A stretch of DNA of 5,363 nt from CAYZEZ01 sp964477295 (GTDB taxonomy: Bacteria; Bacteroidota; Bacteroidia; Bacteroidales; SM23-62). The notes under the pieces are model-generated. The model was not told where the DNA came from. It did not search any database and was given only the letters and a program-made list of their open reading frames with translations. Made by a program: the position numbers and the translations under genes. Positions 1 to 5,363 of the stretch are shown one piece after another (position 1 is the first letter of the stretch; the number at the start of each line of letters is the position of its first letter). Location: NCBI GenBank assembly GCA_964477295.1, contig CAYZEZ010000307.1, positions 1 to 5,363 of the forward strand. Direction: 5' to 3'.

Positions 1-1739
1 CTCCTGTTTCTCTTCAGGATTATTTCACCATTATCAGGATATATGGAAACATTCTGTGCAGTACTCAGTCGTATCTGTTTAACTCCGTTCATATTGATAT
101 CATTGGTAGACAAGTTAAGAGTGGCATTTACCATAGGAGCGTCTACTTCGGAAACAAGGTTGATCACATCAAAATCGATAAAATTAACACTGGCATAGAT
201 CCAGTCATATAATTTTTGACGCAGCGTAATGATGTCATTTTCCATATCATACATAATAAATCCATTTACTGCTAAACGCTTTAGCAACTGCTGCAACTGG
301 GAATGCTCAATCATCATATACCTGGCAAAATCATACCCTTTGAATTCTATGGAGAAAGCCTCTTCTGAATATTTTCTCAAAATTACAAGTGGATTCTGTA
401 CATCAATCCCCTGCAGTCTTGCATACAACCTGGCATCATACATGTTATCAGACTGGAAATTTGCTAATCCTCTGGCAGCCCCCTCCTTCATTTTAAACTG
501 GATTACATCTTCATTCAGGTTCCATCTTAATTGATCAAAATTCATCTCCACCTGATGGTAATTATTATAGTAGGGCGATTCCGATCTGAAGTCCTGAGTC
601 CTGAACAGACTTATTGTATTGTCTTCCTCAGCATAGGACATACCTACATAAGGATGATAAATGGAGTCTGATCCAAGGTATACAGCGACTTCAGTACCAA
701 TGCCTCTTATTGTACCGGGTTGAAAAGCAAAATACTCTGACTGCGATCTCACTTTCAGGGAATCATTTTTGTAAAAACTAAGAGATGCTTTTTGGTACCT
801 GGTCCCATACCCAACAAGGTCTGAACCAACCATAGAAAGTCCTCCGCGATAATTCACGTTTTCATATATATTACTAATTGTGTAATTATCCTTGTTGGAA
901 TAAAACCTGGGGTAGTGCATTGATTCTTTTTTTCTGACAGGCTCAACCTGTTCTTCGAGCCGGCCGGTCATGACAAAATCAAGATATCTGGTATTGTGGA
1001 ATGAGACCGAGTCTGCTGTAAAATGAGGGAATCTCATATCGATCGTATAATCGGTCAATTCCGCATACACTTCATCATGGGCAAATCCTGATCTCTCCCA
1101 GGTAGTAATACCAGAATTACCAAACCAGGTATTAATTATTGGATTATAGATTCCCGAGGTGTTATAGATTTTCAGACTATCCCTGATTGATAAACAGGTC
1201 AGGGTAATGGATTCAAAAACAACATAAACAGAATCGGAGAATTCGTACCTGAAATTTGGCAAATCAGTTTTCCATTTAACGCTTTCTGTCTGGATTAAGA
1301 TGTTGCTGGTCAATAATCTGTATGATGATACCATATATCTCTGAAGATCATCCAGTTGCATATGATCATTATCTGCAATCCCATGAAGTCCTGCCCTCCA
1401 GGCCTGGTAACTGTTTTGATCTTGCCTGCCTTCATGAAACTCATTAATCATTTGTATAAAAAGAATAAACTGTGGTGTTGGCCTGGCTTTTTTAATGATC
1501 AGTTTATTCGAAATGGCGATCAGGTCCTGTTGCTCATCCATGGCAATGTTTCCACTGTCCCAATCCGAAGTAAATTTATTAAAGGCTTCTTGCTGGACAG
1601 CGGATAAGGGAACATTCATATAAGTGATCAATTCACCTGTATACTTCTCAGGATCGGGTGAAAATATGCCTGCATTTTGAGCATTGAGAATATTCAGAAA
1701 TAAGAACGAAATGGCCAGAAGTAGATATCTCTTTTTCAT
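1..1739 (-). CDS. Large secreted protein of unknown function, Bacteroidetes-type family (N-terminal part, runs off the left edge)
   Basis: The reading frame is open from an ATG at 1739-1737 to the window edge: 579 complete codons with no stop, so this is the N-terminal part of a bigger protein. Residues 1-20 form a clear signal peptide: KKR, a hydrophobic stretch, then LNA before QN, with likely signal peptidase I cleavage after A20. The mature part is rich in Tyr, Asn, Asp and Ser. It has a helical N-terminal region (about 45-145), then beta-rich segments, including GGLSMVGSDLVGYG at 299-312 and GSDSIYHPYVGMSY at 356-369. A compact segment at about 466-516 reads like a winged helix (FARYMM, QLQQLLKRLAVNGFIMYD, then a short strand pair). 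From memory it resembles very long Bacteroidetes proteins (about 1,500 residues) annotated only as hypothetical; I know no experimental function. It is presumably periplasmic or outer-membrane associated. It follows prmA by 35 nt with no visible promoter or terminator, so co-transcription is likely. Confidence 0.93.
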   Translation of the reverse strand, partial: MKKRYLLLAISFLFLNILNAQNAGIFSPDPEKYTGELITYMNVPLSAVQQEAFNKFTSDWDSGNIAMDEQQDLIAISNKLIIKKARPTPQFILFIQMINEFHEGRQDQNSYQAWRAGLHGIADNDHMQLDDLQRYMVSSYRLLTSNILIQTESVKWKTDLPNFRYEFSDSVYVVFESITLTCLSIRDSLKIYNTSGIYNPIINTWFGNSGITTWERSGFAHDEVYAELTDYTIDMRFPHFTADSVSFHNTRYLDFVMTGRLEEQVEPVRKKESMHYPRFYSNKDNYTISNIYENVNYRGGLSMVGSDLVGYGTRYQKASLSFYKNDSLKVRSQSEYFAFQPGTIRGIGTEVAVYLGSDSIYHPYVGMSYAEEDNTISLFRTQDFRSESPYYNNYHQVEMNFDQLRWNLNEDVIQFKMKEGAARGLANFQSDNMYDARLYARLQGIDVQNPLVILRKYSEEAFSIEFKGYDFARYMMIEHSQLQQLLKRLAVNGFIMYDMENDIITLRQKLYDWIYASVNFIDFDVINLVSEVDAPMVNATLNLSTNDINMNGVKQIRLSTAQNVSIYPDNGEIILKRNR

Positions 1740-1774
1740 TCGTTTAAAATTTTTCTATTTATTCAATCCATTAA

Positions 1775-2614
1775 TCATTTTTTTATCACACAAGCAATCC
1801 AATTATTATCAAGCCTGTGATGATCAAAAGACAGACCAGCATTAGAAATGGCTTCCTTAAACCTTGACAGATCGCTGTTTAAAAAGCCACTGCAAATGAT
1901 GGTTCCTCCATGTATGACCAATTCACCAAAAGCTGTCAAATGACTGATATTATAATTCAGATGAACATTTGCCAGAATCAGGTCAAAATCACGTTCTCTA
2001 ATATCTGAAAGCTCACCAGTCAACAACCGGATACTATCTGCATGATTTATTTGGATATTTTCCCTCGCACTTTCAATGGCATGCTGATCATTGTCAAGAC
2101 CAATGATATCAGCTGCCCCTTTCATTGAACATAGAATACCCAGGATACCTGTCCCACAACCCACATCAAGGACCTTTTTCCCATCGACAGAGATGTTTAA
2201 TATCTCCCTGATCATCATGGCAGTAGTTTCATGATGACCAGTACCGAATGCCATTTTGGGATGAATGGTTATTTCGAATCTGAATCCGGGTACCGGCTCA
2301 TGGAATTCAGCCTTTATCCTGCATTCATTGTCAATAATAACCGGAGGAAAATTCTTCTCCCATTCGCTATTCCAGTTTTCAGATTCTATGATTTCCTGGT
2401 TAAATTCCCAATTTGCCCCATATTGAGGATTATGAATGATCTGATCCTTAAACATTACCTGGTTAAAGTCCGTCTCGTTGCAATATCCGACAATGCCTCT
2501 CTGTAACTCTTCAAAAGCATCAAAACCGGATGAATACAGGCTGGCCAGAAGCACATCATTATTCTCCTCTGCACCTGCTTTTAAATGGCAGGTTATCTTT
2601 ACATATCTGTCCAA
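1775..2614 (-). CDS. prmA: Ribosomal protein L11 methyltransferase PrmA
   Basis: This cytoplasmic class I SAM-dependent methyltransferase is expected to trimethylate ribosomal protein L11. Numbered from the chosen start (279 residues), an N-terminal L11-recognition domain carries NWNSEWEKNF at 80-89. The conserved PrmA block PKMAFGTGHHETT lies at 119-131, SAM motif I VLDVGCGTGILG at 148-159, the acidic GLDND strand at 172-176, and the ANVHLN motif at 215-220 in place of the usual ANI-type sequence. Length fits the short Bacteroidetes PrmA form. The frame offers ATG at 2647, TTG at 2632 and TTG at 2614. I chose TTG 2614 because alignable sequence begins at RYVKI, as in Bacteroides PrmA; the longer forms would add 6 or 11 unmatched residues coded inside the conserved end of tpiA. 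That start lies one base past the tpiA stop, which suggests translational coupling. The 290-residue ATG version remains possible. Function is near certain; the start is moderately sure. Confidence 0.95.
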   Translation of the reverse strand: MDRYVKITCHLKAGAEENNDVLLASLYSSGFDAFEELQRGIVGYCNETDFNQVMFKDQIIHNPQYGANWEFNQEIIESENWNSEWEKNFPPVIIDNECRIKAEFHEPVPGFRFEITIHPKMAFGTGHHETTAMMIREILNISVDGKKVLDVGCGTGILGILCSMKGAADIIGLDNDQHAIESARENIQINHADSIRLLTGELSDIRERDFDLILANVHLNYNISHLTAFGELVIHGGTIICSGFLNSDLSRFKEAISNAGLSFDHHRLDNNWIACVIKK

Positions 2615-2615
2615 A

Positions 2616-3365
2616 TCAGAATGAATTAACAATCGCCATAAAGTCATCTGCCTTTAAGGAGGCACCCCCAATGAGTCCTCCGTCAACGTCCTGCTTAGCA
2701 AATAATTCCCGGGCATTATCTGGCTTGCAACTGCCTCCATATTGAATGGTTGTATTATCGGCGATCTCCGTATTATACCTTTCGGCAATAAGTTTCCTTA
2801 TAAAAGCATGCATTTCCTGTGCCTGATCAGGAGTAGCATTCAATCCTGTACCAATTGCCCAGACCGGTTCGTATGCGATTATGATTTTACTGAAATCTTT
2901 TTCATCAAGGTTAAAAATTGTTTTCTCTAATTGATTCCGTACAACATCGAAATGGTTATTAGCTTCCCTTTCAGCCAATATCTCTCCACAACAGAAAATA
3001 GGTATCAGACTGTTCTCCAGTGCAAGCGTAACTTTTTTAAACAGCACATCATTATCTTCCTTAAAATAGGTCCTGCGCTCAGAATGGCCAATGATCACAT
3101 GCGTCGCACCGGTTGATTTGATCATTCCGGCAGCTATCTCTCCTGTAAATGCTCCGTATGCTTCTGATGCGCAATTCTGAGCAGAAAGCATAACCATGGA
3201 TAGTCGTTTGCTTATTTCTGACAGATGTATAAATGGAGGTGCAATGATCACTTCCACATCTGATGGTTTTTGACTGGCCAGTTGTTCCACTGCTGAAGCC
3301 AGATCCATACCTTCCTCTAATGTTTTGTTCATTTTCCAGTTGCCTGCAACGATTCTTTTTCTCAT
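2616..3365 (-). CDS. tpiA: Triosephosphate isomerase
   Basis: TpiA interconverts dihydroxyacetone phosphate and glyceraldehyde 3-phosphate in glycolysis and gluconeogenesis, as a cytoplasmic TIM barrel. At 249 residues from this start it has the usual family length. All active-site elements are present: GNWKMN with Asn9 and Lys11, electrophile His94 in IIGHSERR, and catalytic base Glu166 in AYEPVWAIGTG, whose following residues form mobile loop 6. The phosphate-binding YGGS is at 209-212 and GGLIGGASL at 229-237. The frame stays open upstream to an ATG at 3428, but those 21 extra residues are hydrophobic, do not match the family and cover promoter-like sequence. The protein should begin MRKRIVAGNWK at 3365, or one codon earlier at the tandem ATG at 3368. 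No good Shine-Dalgarno is visible, as is common in this phylum. It heads the tpiA-prmA pair. Nothing suggests inactivation. Confidence 0.98.
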   Translation of the reverse strand: MRKRIVAGNWKMNKTLEEGMDLASAVEQLASQKPSDVEVIIAPPFIHLSEISKRLSMVMLSAQNCASEAYGAFTGEIAAGMIKSTGATHVIIGHSERRTYFKEDNDVLFKKVTLALENSLIPIFCCGEILAEREANNHFDVVRNQLEKTIFNLDEKDFSKIIIAYEPVWAIGTGLNATPDQAQEMHAFIRKLIAERYNTEIADNTTIQYGGSCKPDNARELFAKQDVDGGLIGGASLKADDFMAIVNSF

Positions 3366-3395
3366 CATTTCATAGTTTATAGTGTTTAACAATAT

Positions 3396-3433
3396 CAAAA
3401 ATATCAAAAAACTGCCTTGCTTTGGCAAAAATA
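3396..3433 (-). promoter_or_regulatory. Candidate tpiA promoter region with two TATTTTTG (-7-type) boxes
   Basis: Read on the minus strand, the octamer TATTTTTG occurs at 3433-3426 and again at 3403-3396, both matching the Bacteroidetes -7 consensus TAnnTTTG. The nearer box would place a transcript start around 3390, giving a leader of roughly 20-25 nt before the tpiA ATG at 3365. The TTTG of the farther box lies 22 nt upstream of the nearer box and could serve as a loose -33 TTTG element, though the spacing is slightly long. The region is AT-rich and follows the repeat/hairpin that ends the permease unit. The call rests on consensus matching alone, and short T-rich octamers can arise by chance. 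Confidence 0.4.
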
Positions 3434-3452
3434 CCTAATAGTTATGAGGATT

Positions 3453-3587
3453 GAGTTGCGGGTTTGGAAGTTCCGAGTGGCAAGGTGCCAGGTATCAGGT
3501 GCCAGGTGAAAATTGCAAGGTACGACAGATGCAGGACCACAGACATATGACTGGCAACTGGCGATTGCCGGTTGCCTCCCGGCGACT
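3453..3587. repeat. Degenerate heptad-periodic intergenic repeat
   Basis: Between tpiA and the permease, about 19 consecutive 7-bp units can be written in one unbroken phase from 3453. The clearest are CAAGGTG, CCAGGTA, TCAGGTG, CCAGGTG (3481-3508), CAAGGTA (3516-3522), and then CTGGCAA, CTGGCGA, TTGCCGG, TTGCCTC (3551-3578). The 11-mer AGGTGCCAGGT is repeated exactly at 3483-3493 and 3497-3507, with a period of 14 (two heptads). The middle units (3523-3550) are badly degraded. The two ends are partly complementary: TGCCAG at 3486-3491 and 3500-3505 matches CTGGCA at 3551-3556. The composition is more GC-rich than the flanking AT-rich leader, and a 7-bp period is incompatible with coding. There is no transposase, and no longer terminal repeat was seen. 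Function is unknown. Confidence 0.7.
3553..3576 (-). terminator. Strong hairpin after the permease gene, possible 3'-end or terminator structure without a U-tract
   Basis: GGCAACTGGC (3553-3562) and GCCGGTTGCC (3567-3576) form a 10-bp inverted repeat with a 4-nt loop and a single imperfect position: T-G on the plus strand, C-A on the minus-strand transcript. It begins 13 nt beyond the permease stop at 3590 and precedes the tpiA promoter boxes, where the end of the upstream unit is expected. No T-run follows in the direction of transcription, so it is not a canonical intrinsic terminator and may instead stabilise a 3' end. A competing smaller stem, GCCGG/CCGGC at 3567-3583, shares its right arm. 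The hairpin may simply be a by-product of the heptad repeat. Confidence 0.35.
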
Positions 3588-3589
3588 CT

Positions 3590-4669
3590 TCATCTTCTTA
3601 CCCTCGGGTCAATAATAGCGTATGTAAAATCAACTAAAATATTGATTATGACAAAAATGACAGATATAACTACTACTGAGCCCAAGACCAGTGGGAAATC
3701 ATAATTATTTAATGCATTTACGATTACAAATCCCAATCCCTTCCATCCAAAAATATATTCCACAAAAATAACACCTGCCATCAGGGAGGCAAACCAGCCA
3801 CTGATCGCTGTAATAACCGGATTAAGCGCATTCCTGAGGGCATGTCTGGAGATTATCCTTGAATAGGAGAGCCCCTTCGACCAGGCTGTACGAATGTAAT
3901 CCTGCGAAAGAACATCCAGCAATGAGTTCCTTGATAACTGCATGATAACAGACAGGGGTCGTATGGCCAGAGTCAGGGAAGGGAGGATCAGGTTCTTCAG
4001 GACCAGGCGGGCTCCTCCTCCAAGATCATCTACTTCGTATAAATTTCCGGTTAAATTCAGTCCGGTCAAATCTGAAAGCAAATAGGCAAAAATCCATCCA
4101 ATGATTATGGCAGCAAAGAAAGAGGGTAATGACATCCCCACGGCTGAAAAGAAGAGAGCAAGACGGTCAAACAGGCTATCTTTCCATATGGCTGCAAAAA
4201 TACCGGTTAATATGCCAATGATCGTTCCCAGTAAGATAGAAACAAATGCCAGGATCAAAGAGTTAGGTAACGCATCAAGGATTATTCCGGTCACGCTTTT
4301 TCTTGACTGGAATGACTTCCCCATATAGGGCGATTTAAGAACCACGGCCCATGAATCCTTCTTCCCGAAGAGGATTTTAGGTGAGTCATATTTTCCGGGA
4401 TCCAGATAAAAAAGATTGTTTTCCCGGTCGAAGGTGTGATAGGATACCGGAGAAAGATTATTTAAATATCCCAGGTATTGCTTAAATACCGGTTCATTTA
4501 GCCCCAGTTCATTACGGATAGCCTTTACTGTAGACTCATCGGCACGCTGCCCCACCATCATTCTGGCCGGATCGCCTGGTAAAATATTGAAAATCAGGAA
4601 CACTATGGTGATAACGCCCCATACTACCAGAAGACTGTAGAGTAATTTTCGGATAATATAACTGATCAA
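3590..4669 (-). CDS. ABC transporter permease, DppB/OppB (dipeptide/oligopeptide/nickel) family
   Basis: This 359-residue inner-membrane protein is one permease half of a binding-protein-dependent ABC importer of the peptide/nickel family; the substrate cannot be told from sequence. It opens with the DppB-type start MISYIIRKLLYSLLVVWGVI (TM1, about 9-30) followed by LPGDPARMMVG. After a long periplasmic loop (about 31-130) come TM helices near 134-160, 171-198, 224-246, 286-306 and 326-348. The cytoplasmic coupling (EAA-type) loop, DYIRTAWSKGLSYSRIISRH, starts at 258, and the protein ends in the family-typical IDPRVRR. The first periplasmic loop is longer than in E. coli DppB, a feature I recall from Bacteroidetes homologues. 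The start is TTG: in-frame TAA lies two codons upstream (4675-4673) and the next Met (residue 37) would delete TM1. It follows the DoxX-type gene by 19 nt. No partner permease, ATPase or binding protein is in view, so partners must be encoded elsewhere. Confidence 0.95.
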   Translation of the reverse strand: MISYIIRKLLYSLLVVWGVITIVFLIFNILPGDPARMMVGQRADESTVKAIRNELGLNEPVFKQYLGYLNNLSPVSYHTFDRENNLFYLDPGKYDSPKILFGKKDSWAVVLKSPYMGKSFQSRKSVTGIILDALPNSLILAFVSILLGTIIGILTGIFAAIWKDSLFDRLALFFSAVGMSLPSFFAAIIIGWIFAYLLSDLTGLNLTGNLYEVDDLGGGARLVLKNLILPSLTLAIRPLSVIMQLSRNSLLDVLSQDYIRTAWSKGLSYSRIISRHALRNALNPVITAISGWFASLMAGVIFVEYIFGWKGLGFVIVNALNNYDFPLVLGSVVVISVIFVIINILVDFTYAIIDPRVRR

Positions 4670-4688
4670 GGCTTATAAATTCTTCACC

Positions 4689-5363
4689 TTACCGGGTTGG
4701 ATGTAAATAACGGATAAGGAGAAAGATAAACAACAATGAAACGGACATAAAAAGGACTAAATTTCTTTCCTTCGATTTTCTTTCCTGGTTCAGCGCATTG
4801 GCCAGTAATTGTTCATCCGGATTCTGGTATTCCGGAAAGTCATTGGCATGCCATTTATTAAGGATTACTCCATTCTTTAACAATAATAATCCGGGATTTG
4901 AACGGATAATCGTTTTCAGGGTAATCTCATCTGTAATATATATATCATATACCAGGCCCAGCGAGGTTGATATTTCTTCCACCTCATCACTCGAAGAGGA
5001 GCTGAGACAATAGAATGAACAATCACGGGATGAACAATACAAAGCCAGGTCATTGGCTTTAATGAGTGCTTCAGGATCGGCTTTTGCAAGATTATTTGAA
5101 ATCAGTAGTATGGAATAATCCTGATCGGCAAGAATCCTGCCTGTGAGTTCAAATCCATCCTGGTCCACAACAGTAAAATCATGAATAGGCGGATCATAAC
5201 CTTTGGTAACCAATATGTGTTTTGTGTCAACAAAAGTCCAGGTACTGTCATCCCACGGAAAATCATCCTCTGTAAATTCTTCCACCTTGCCATTCTTTTC
5301 ATAATAGAGGAAGGTTTTGTACTCATCCATTGGCATACCTTCCGGCACCGTCATCTTATCGGG
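4689..5363 (-). CDS. DoxX-family membrane protein, C-terminal thioredoxin-like part (start lies beyond the right edge)
   Basis: The frame is open from the right edge (CCC GAT AAG ATG...) to TAA at 4691-4689, leaving 224 residues. The ATG at 5354 is only three codons inside the edge and is probably internal. The visible part has a charged segment and then a mixed alpha/beta domain (about 60-175) with strands such as YSILLISNN and FYCLSSS. ITLKTIIRSNPGLLLLKNG (147-165) followed by VILNKWH resembles the end of a thioredoxin-like fold. A final transmembrane helix lies at about 202-218, followed by RYLHPTR. This pattern matches, from memory, the tail of Bacteroidetes DoxX-family proteins such as the one beside tpiA in Bacteroides; their four-helix DoxX domain would lie outside the window. 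There is no CXXC motif; cysteines are at 110, 115 and 119. A redox or membrane-associated role is family inference only. The family call is fairly confident, but the diagnostic DoxX domain is not visible. Confidence 0.75.
   Translation of the reverse strand, partial: PDKMTVPEGMPMDEYKTFLYYEKNGKVEEFTEDDFPWDDSTWTFVDTKHILVTKGYDPPIHDFTVVDQDGFELTGRILADQDYSILLISNNLAKADPEALIKANDLALYCSSRDCSFYCLSSSSSDEVEEISTSLGLVYDIYITDEITLKTIIRSNPGLLLLKNGVILNKWHANDFPEYQNPDEQLLANALNQERKSKERNLVLFMSVSLLFIFLLIRYLHPTR

Noticed and set aside
229..534. Plus-strand open frame of 101 codons
   Set aside because: It lies wholly antisense to the large secreted protein, whose frame is open throughout with a signal peptide. The product is low-complexity and has no recognisable motif.
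1356..1607. Plus-strand open frame of 83 codons
   Set aside because: It is antisense to the N-terminal half of the secreted protein, has no family features and no promoter context.
1740..1774. Possible promoter or terminator in the gap between prmA and the large secreted protein
   Set aside because: It is only AT-rich: no TAnnTTTG box, inverted repeat or clear Shine-Dalgarno is visible, so read-through from prmA is the simpler reading.
2231..3116. Several plus-strand open frames of 61-91 codons
   Set aside because: All are opposite strongly conserved prmA and tpiA codons; they are shadow frames.
3369..3428. N-terminal extension of tpiA to ATG 3428
   Set aside because: The added residues do not belong to the family, and the region carries promoter-like boxes. 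Normal TpiA begins MRKxIVAGNWK at 3365.
3483..3576. CRISPR array or insertion-sequence ends in the repeated region
   Set aside because: The repeats are 7-14 bp, degenerate and directly abutting without spacers. There is no transposase or target-site duplication.
3513..3704. Plus-strand open frame of 63 codons beginning in the intergenic repeat
   Set aside because: Half is heptad repeat and half is antisense to the permease C-terminus; there is no sign of coding constraint.
4101..4328. Plus-strand open frame of 75 codons
   Set aside because: It is antisense to the membrane segments of the permease; its lysine/arginine-rich product is an artefact of the opposite-strand sequence.
4798..5013. 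Plus-strand open frame of 71 codons
   Set aside because: It is antisense to the thioredoxin-like part of the DoxX-type gene, with no motif of its own.
5102..5326. Minus-strand open frame of 74 codons overlapping the DoxX-type gene
   Set aside because: It is in a different frame inside a gene whose own frame is open to the edge and matches a known family.

Overview
The window looks like chromosomal housekeeping DNA from a member of the Bacteroidota, most likely an environmental Bacteroidales/Marinilabiliales-type organism. This rests on protein resemblance: a DoxX-type protein with a thioredoxin-like tail, a DppB-type permease with the enlarged first periplasmic loop I associate with this phylum, Bacteroides-like TpiA and PrmA, and a very large secreted protein of a family I know only from Bacteroidetes. 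Other support is the moderate-to-low GC, poor Shine-Dalgarno sequences, TTG starts and TAnnTTTG-like promoter boxes. I cannot name the genus.

Every recognisable gene is on the minus strand, so transcription runs from high to low coordinates. In that order the window holds: (1) the C-terminal 224 codons of a DoxX-family membrane protein, entering from the right edge (5363-4689); (2) a DppB/OppB-type ABC transporter permease, 19 nt downstream, with a forced TTG start (4669-3590); (3) an intergenic stretch of about 220 nt with a degenerate 7-bp periodic repeat, a strong hairpin just after the permease stop, and two TATTTTTG promoter-like boxes; (4) tpiA, triosephosphate isomerase (3365-2616); (5) prmA, ribosomal protein L11 methyltransferase, essentially abutting tpiA (2614-1775); (6) after a 35-nt gap, the first 579 codons of a large exported protein of unknown function, running off the left edge (1739-1).

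Two transcription units are suggested: doxX-permease, probably ending at the hairpin/repeat region, and tpiA-prmA-large secreted protein, starting from the TATTTTTG boxes. TpiA serves central glycolysis and PrmA modifies ribosomal protein L11; their coupling looks like conserved gene order, not a shared pathway. The permease has no ATPase, second permease or binding protein in view. I see no mobile element, CRISPR array, RNA gene or defence/secondary-metabolism system. The parts most worth a second look are the large uncharacterised secreted protein, which has a winged-helix-like segment, and the heptad-periodic intergenic element.
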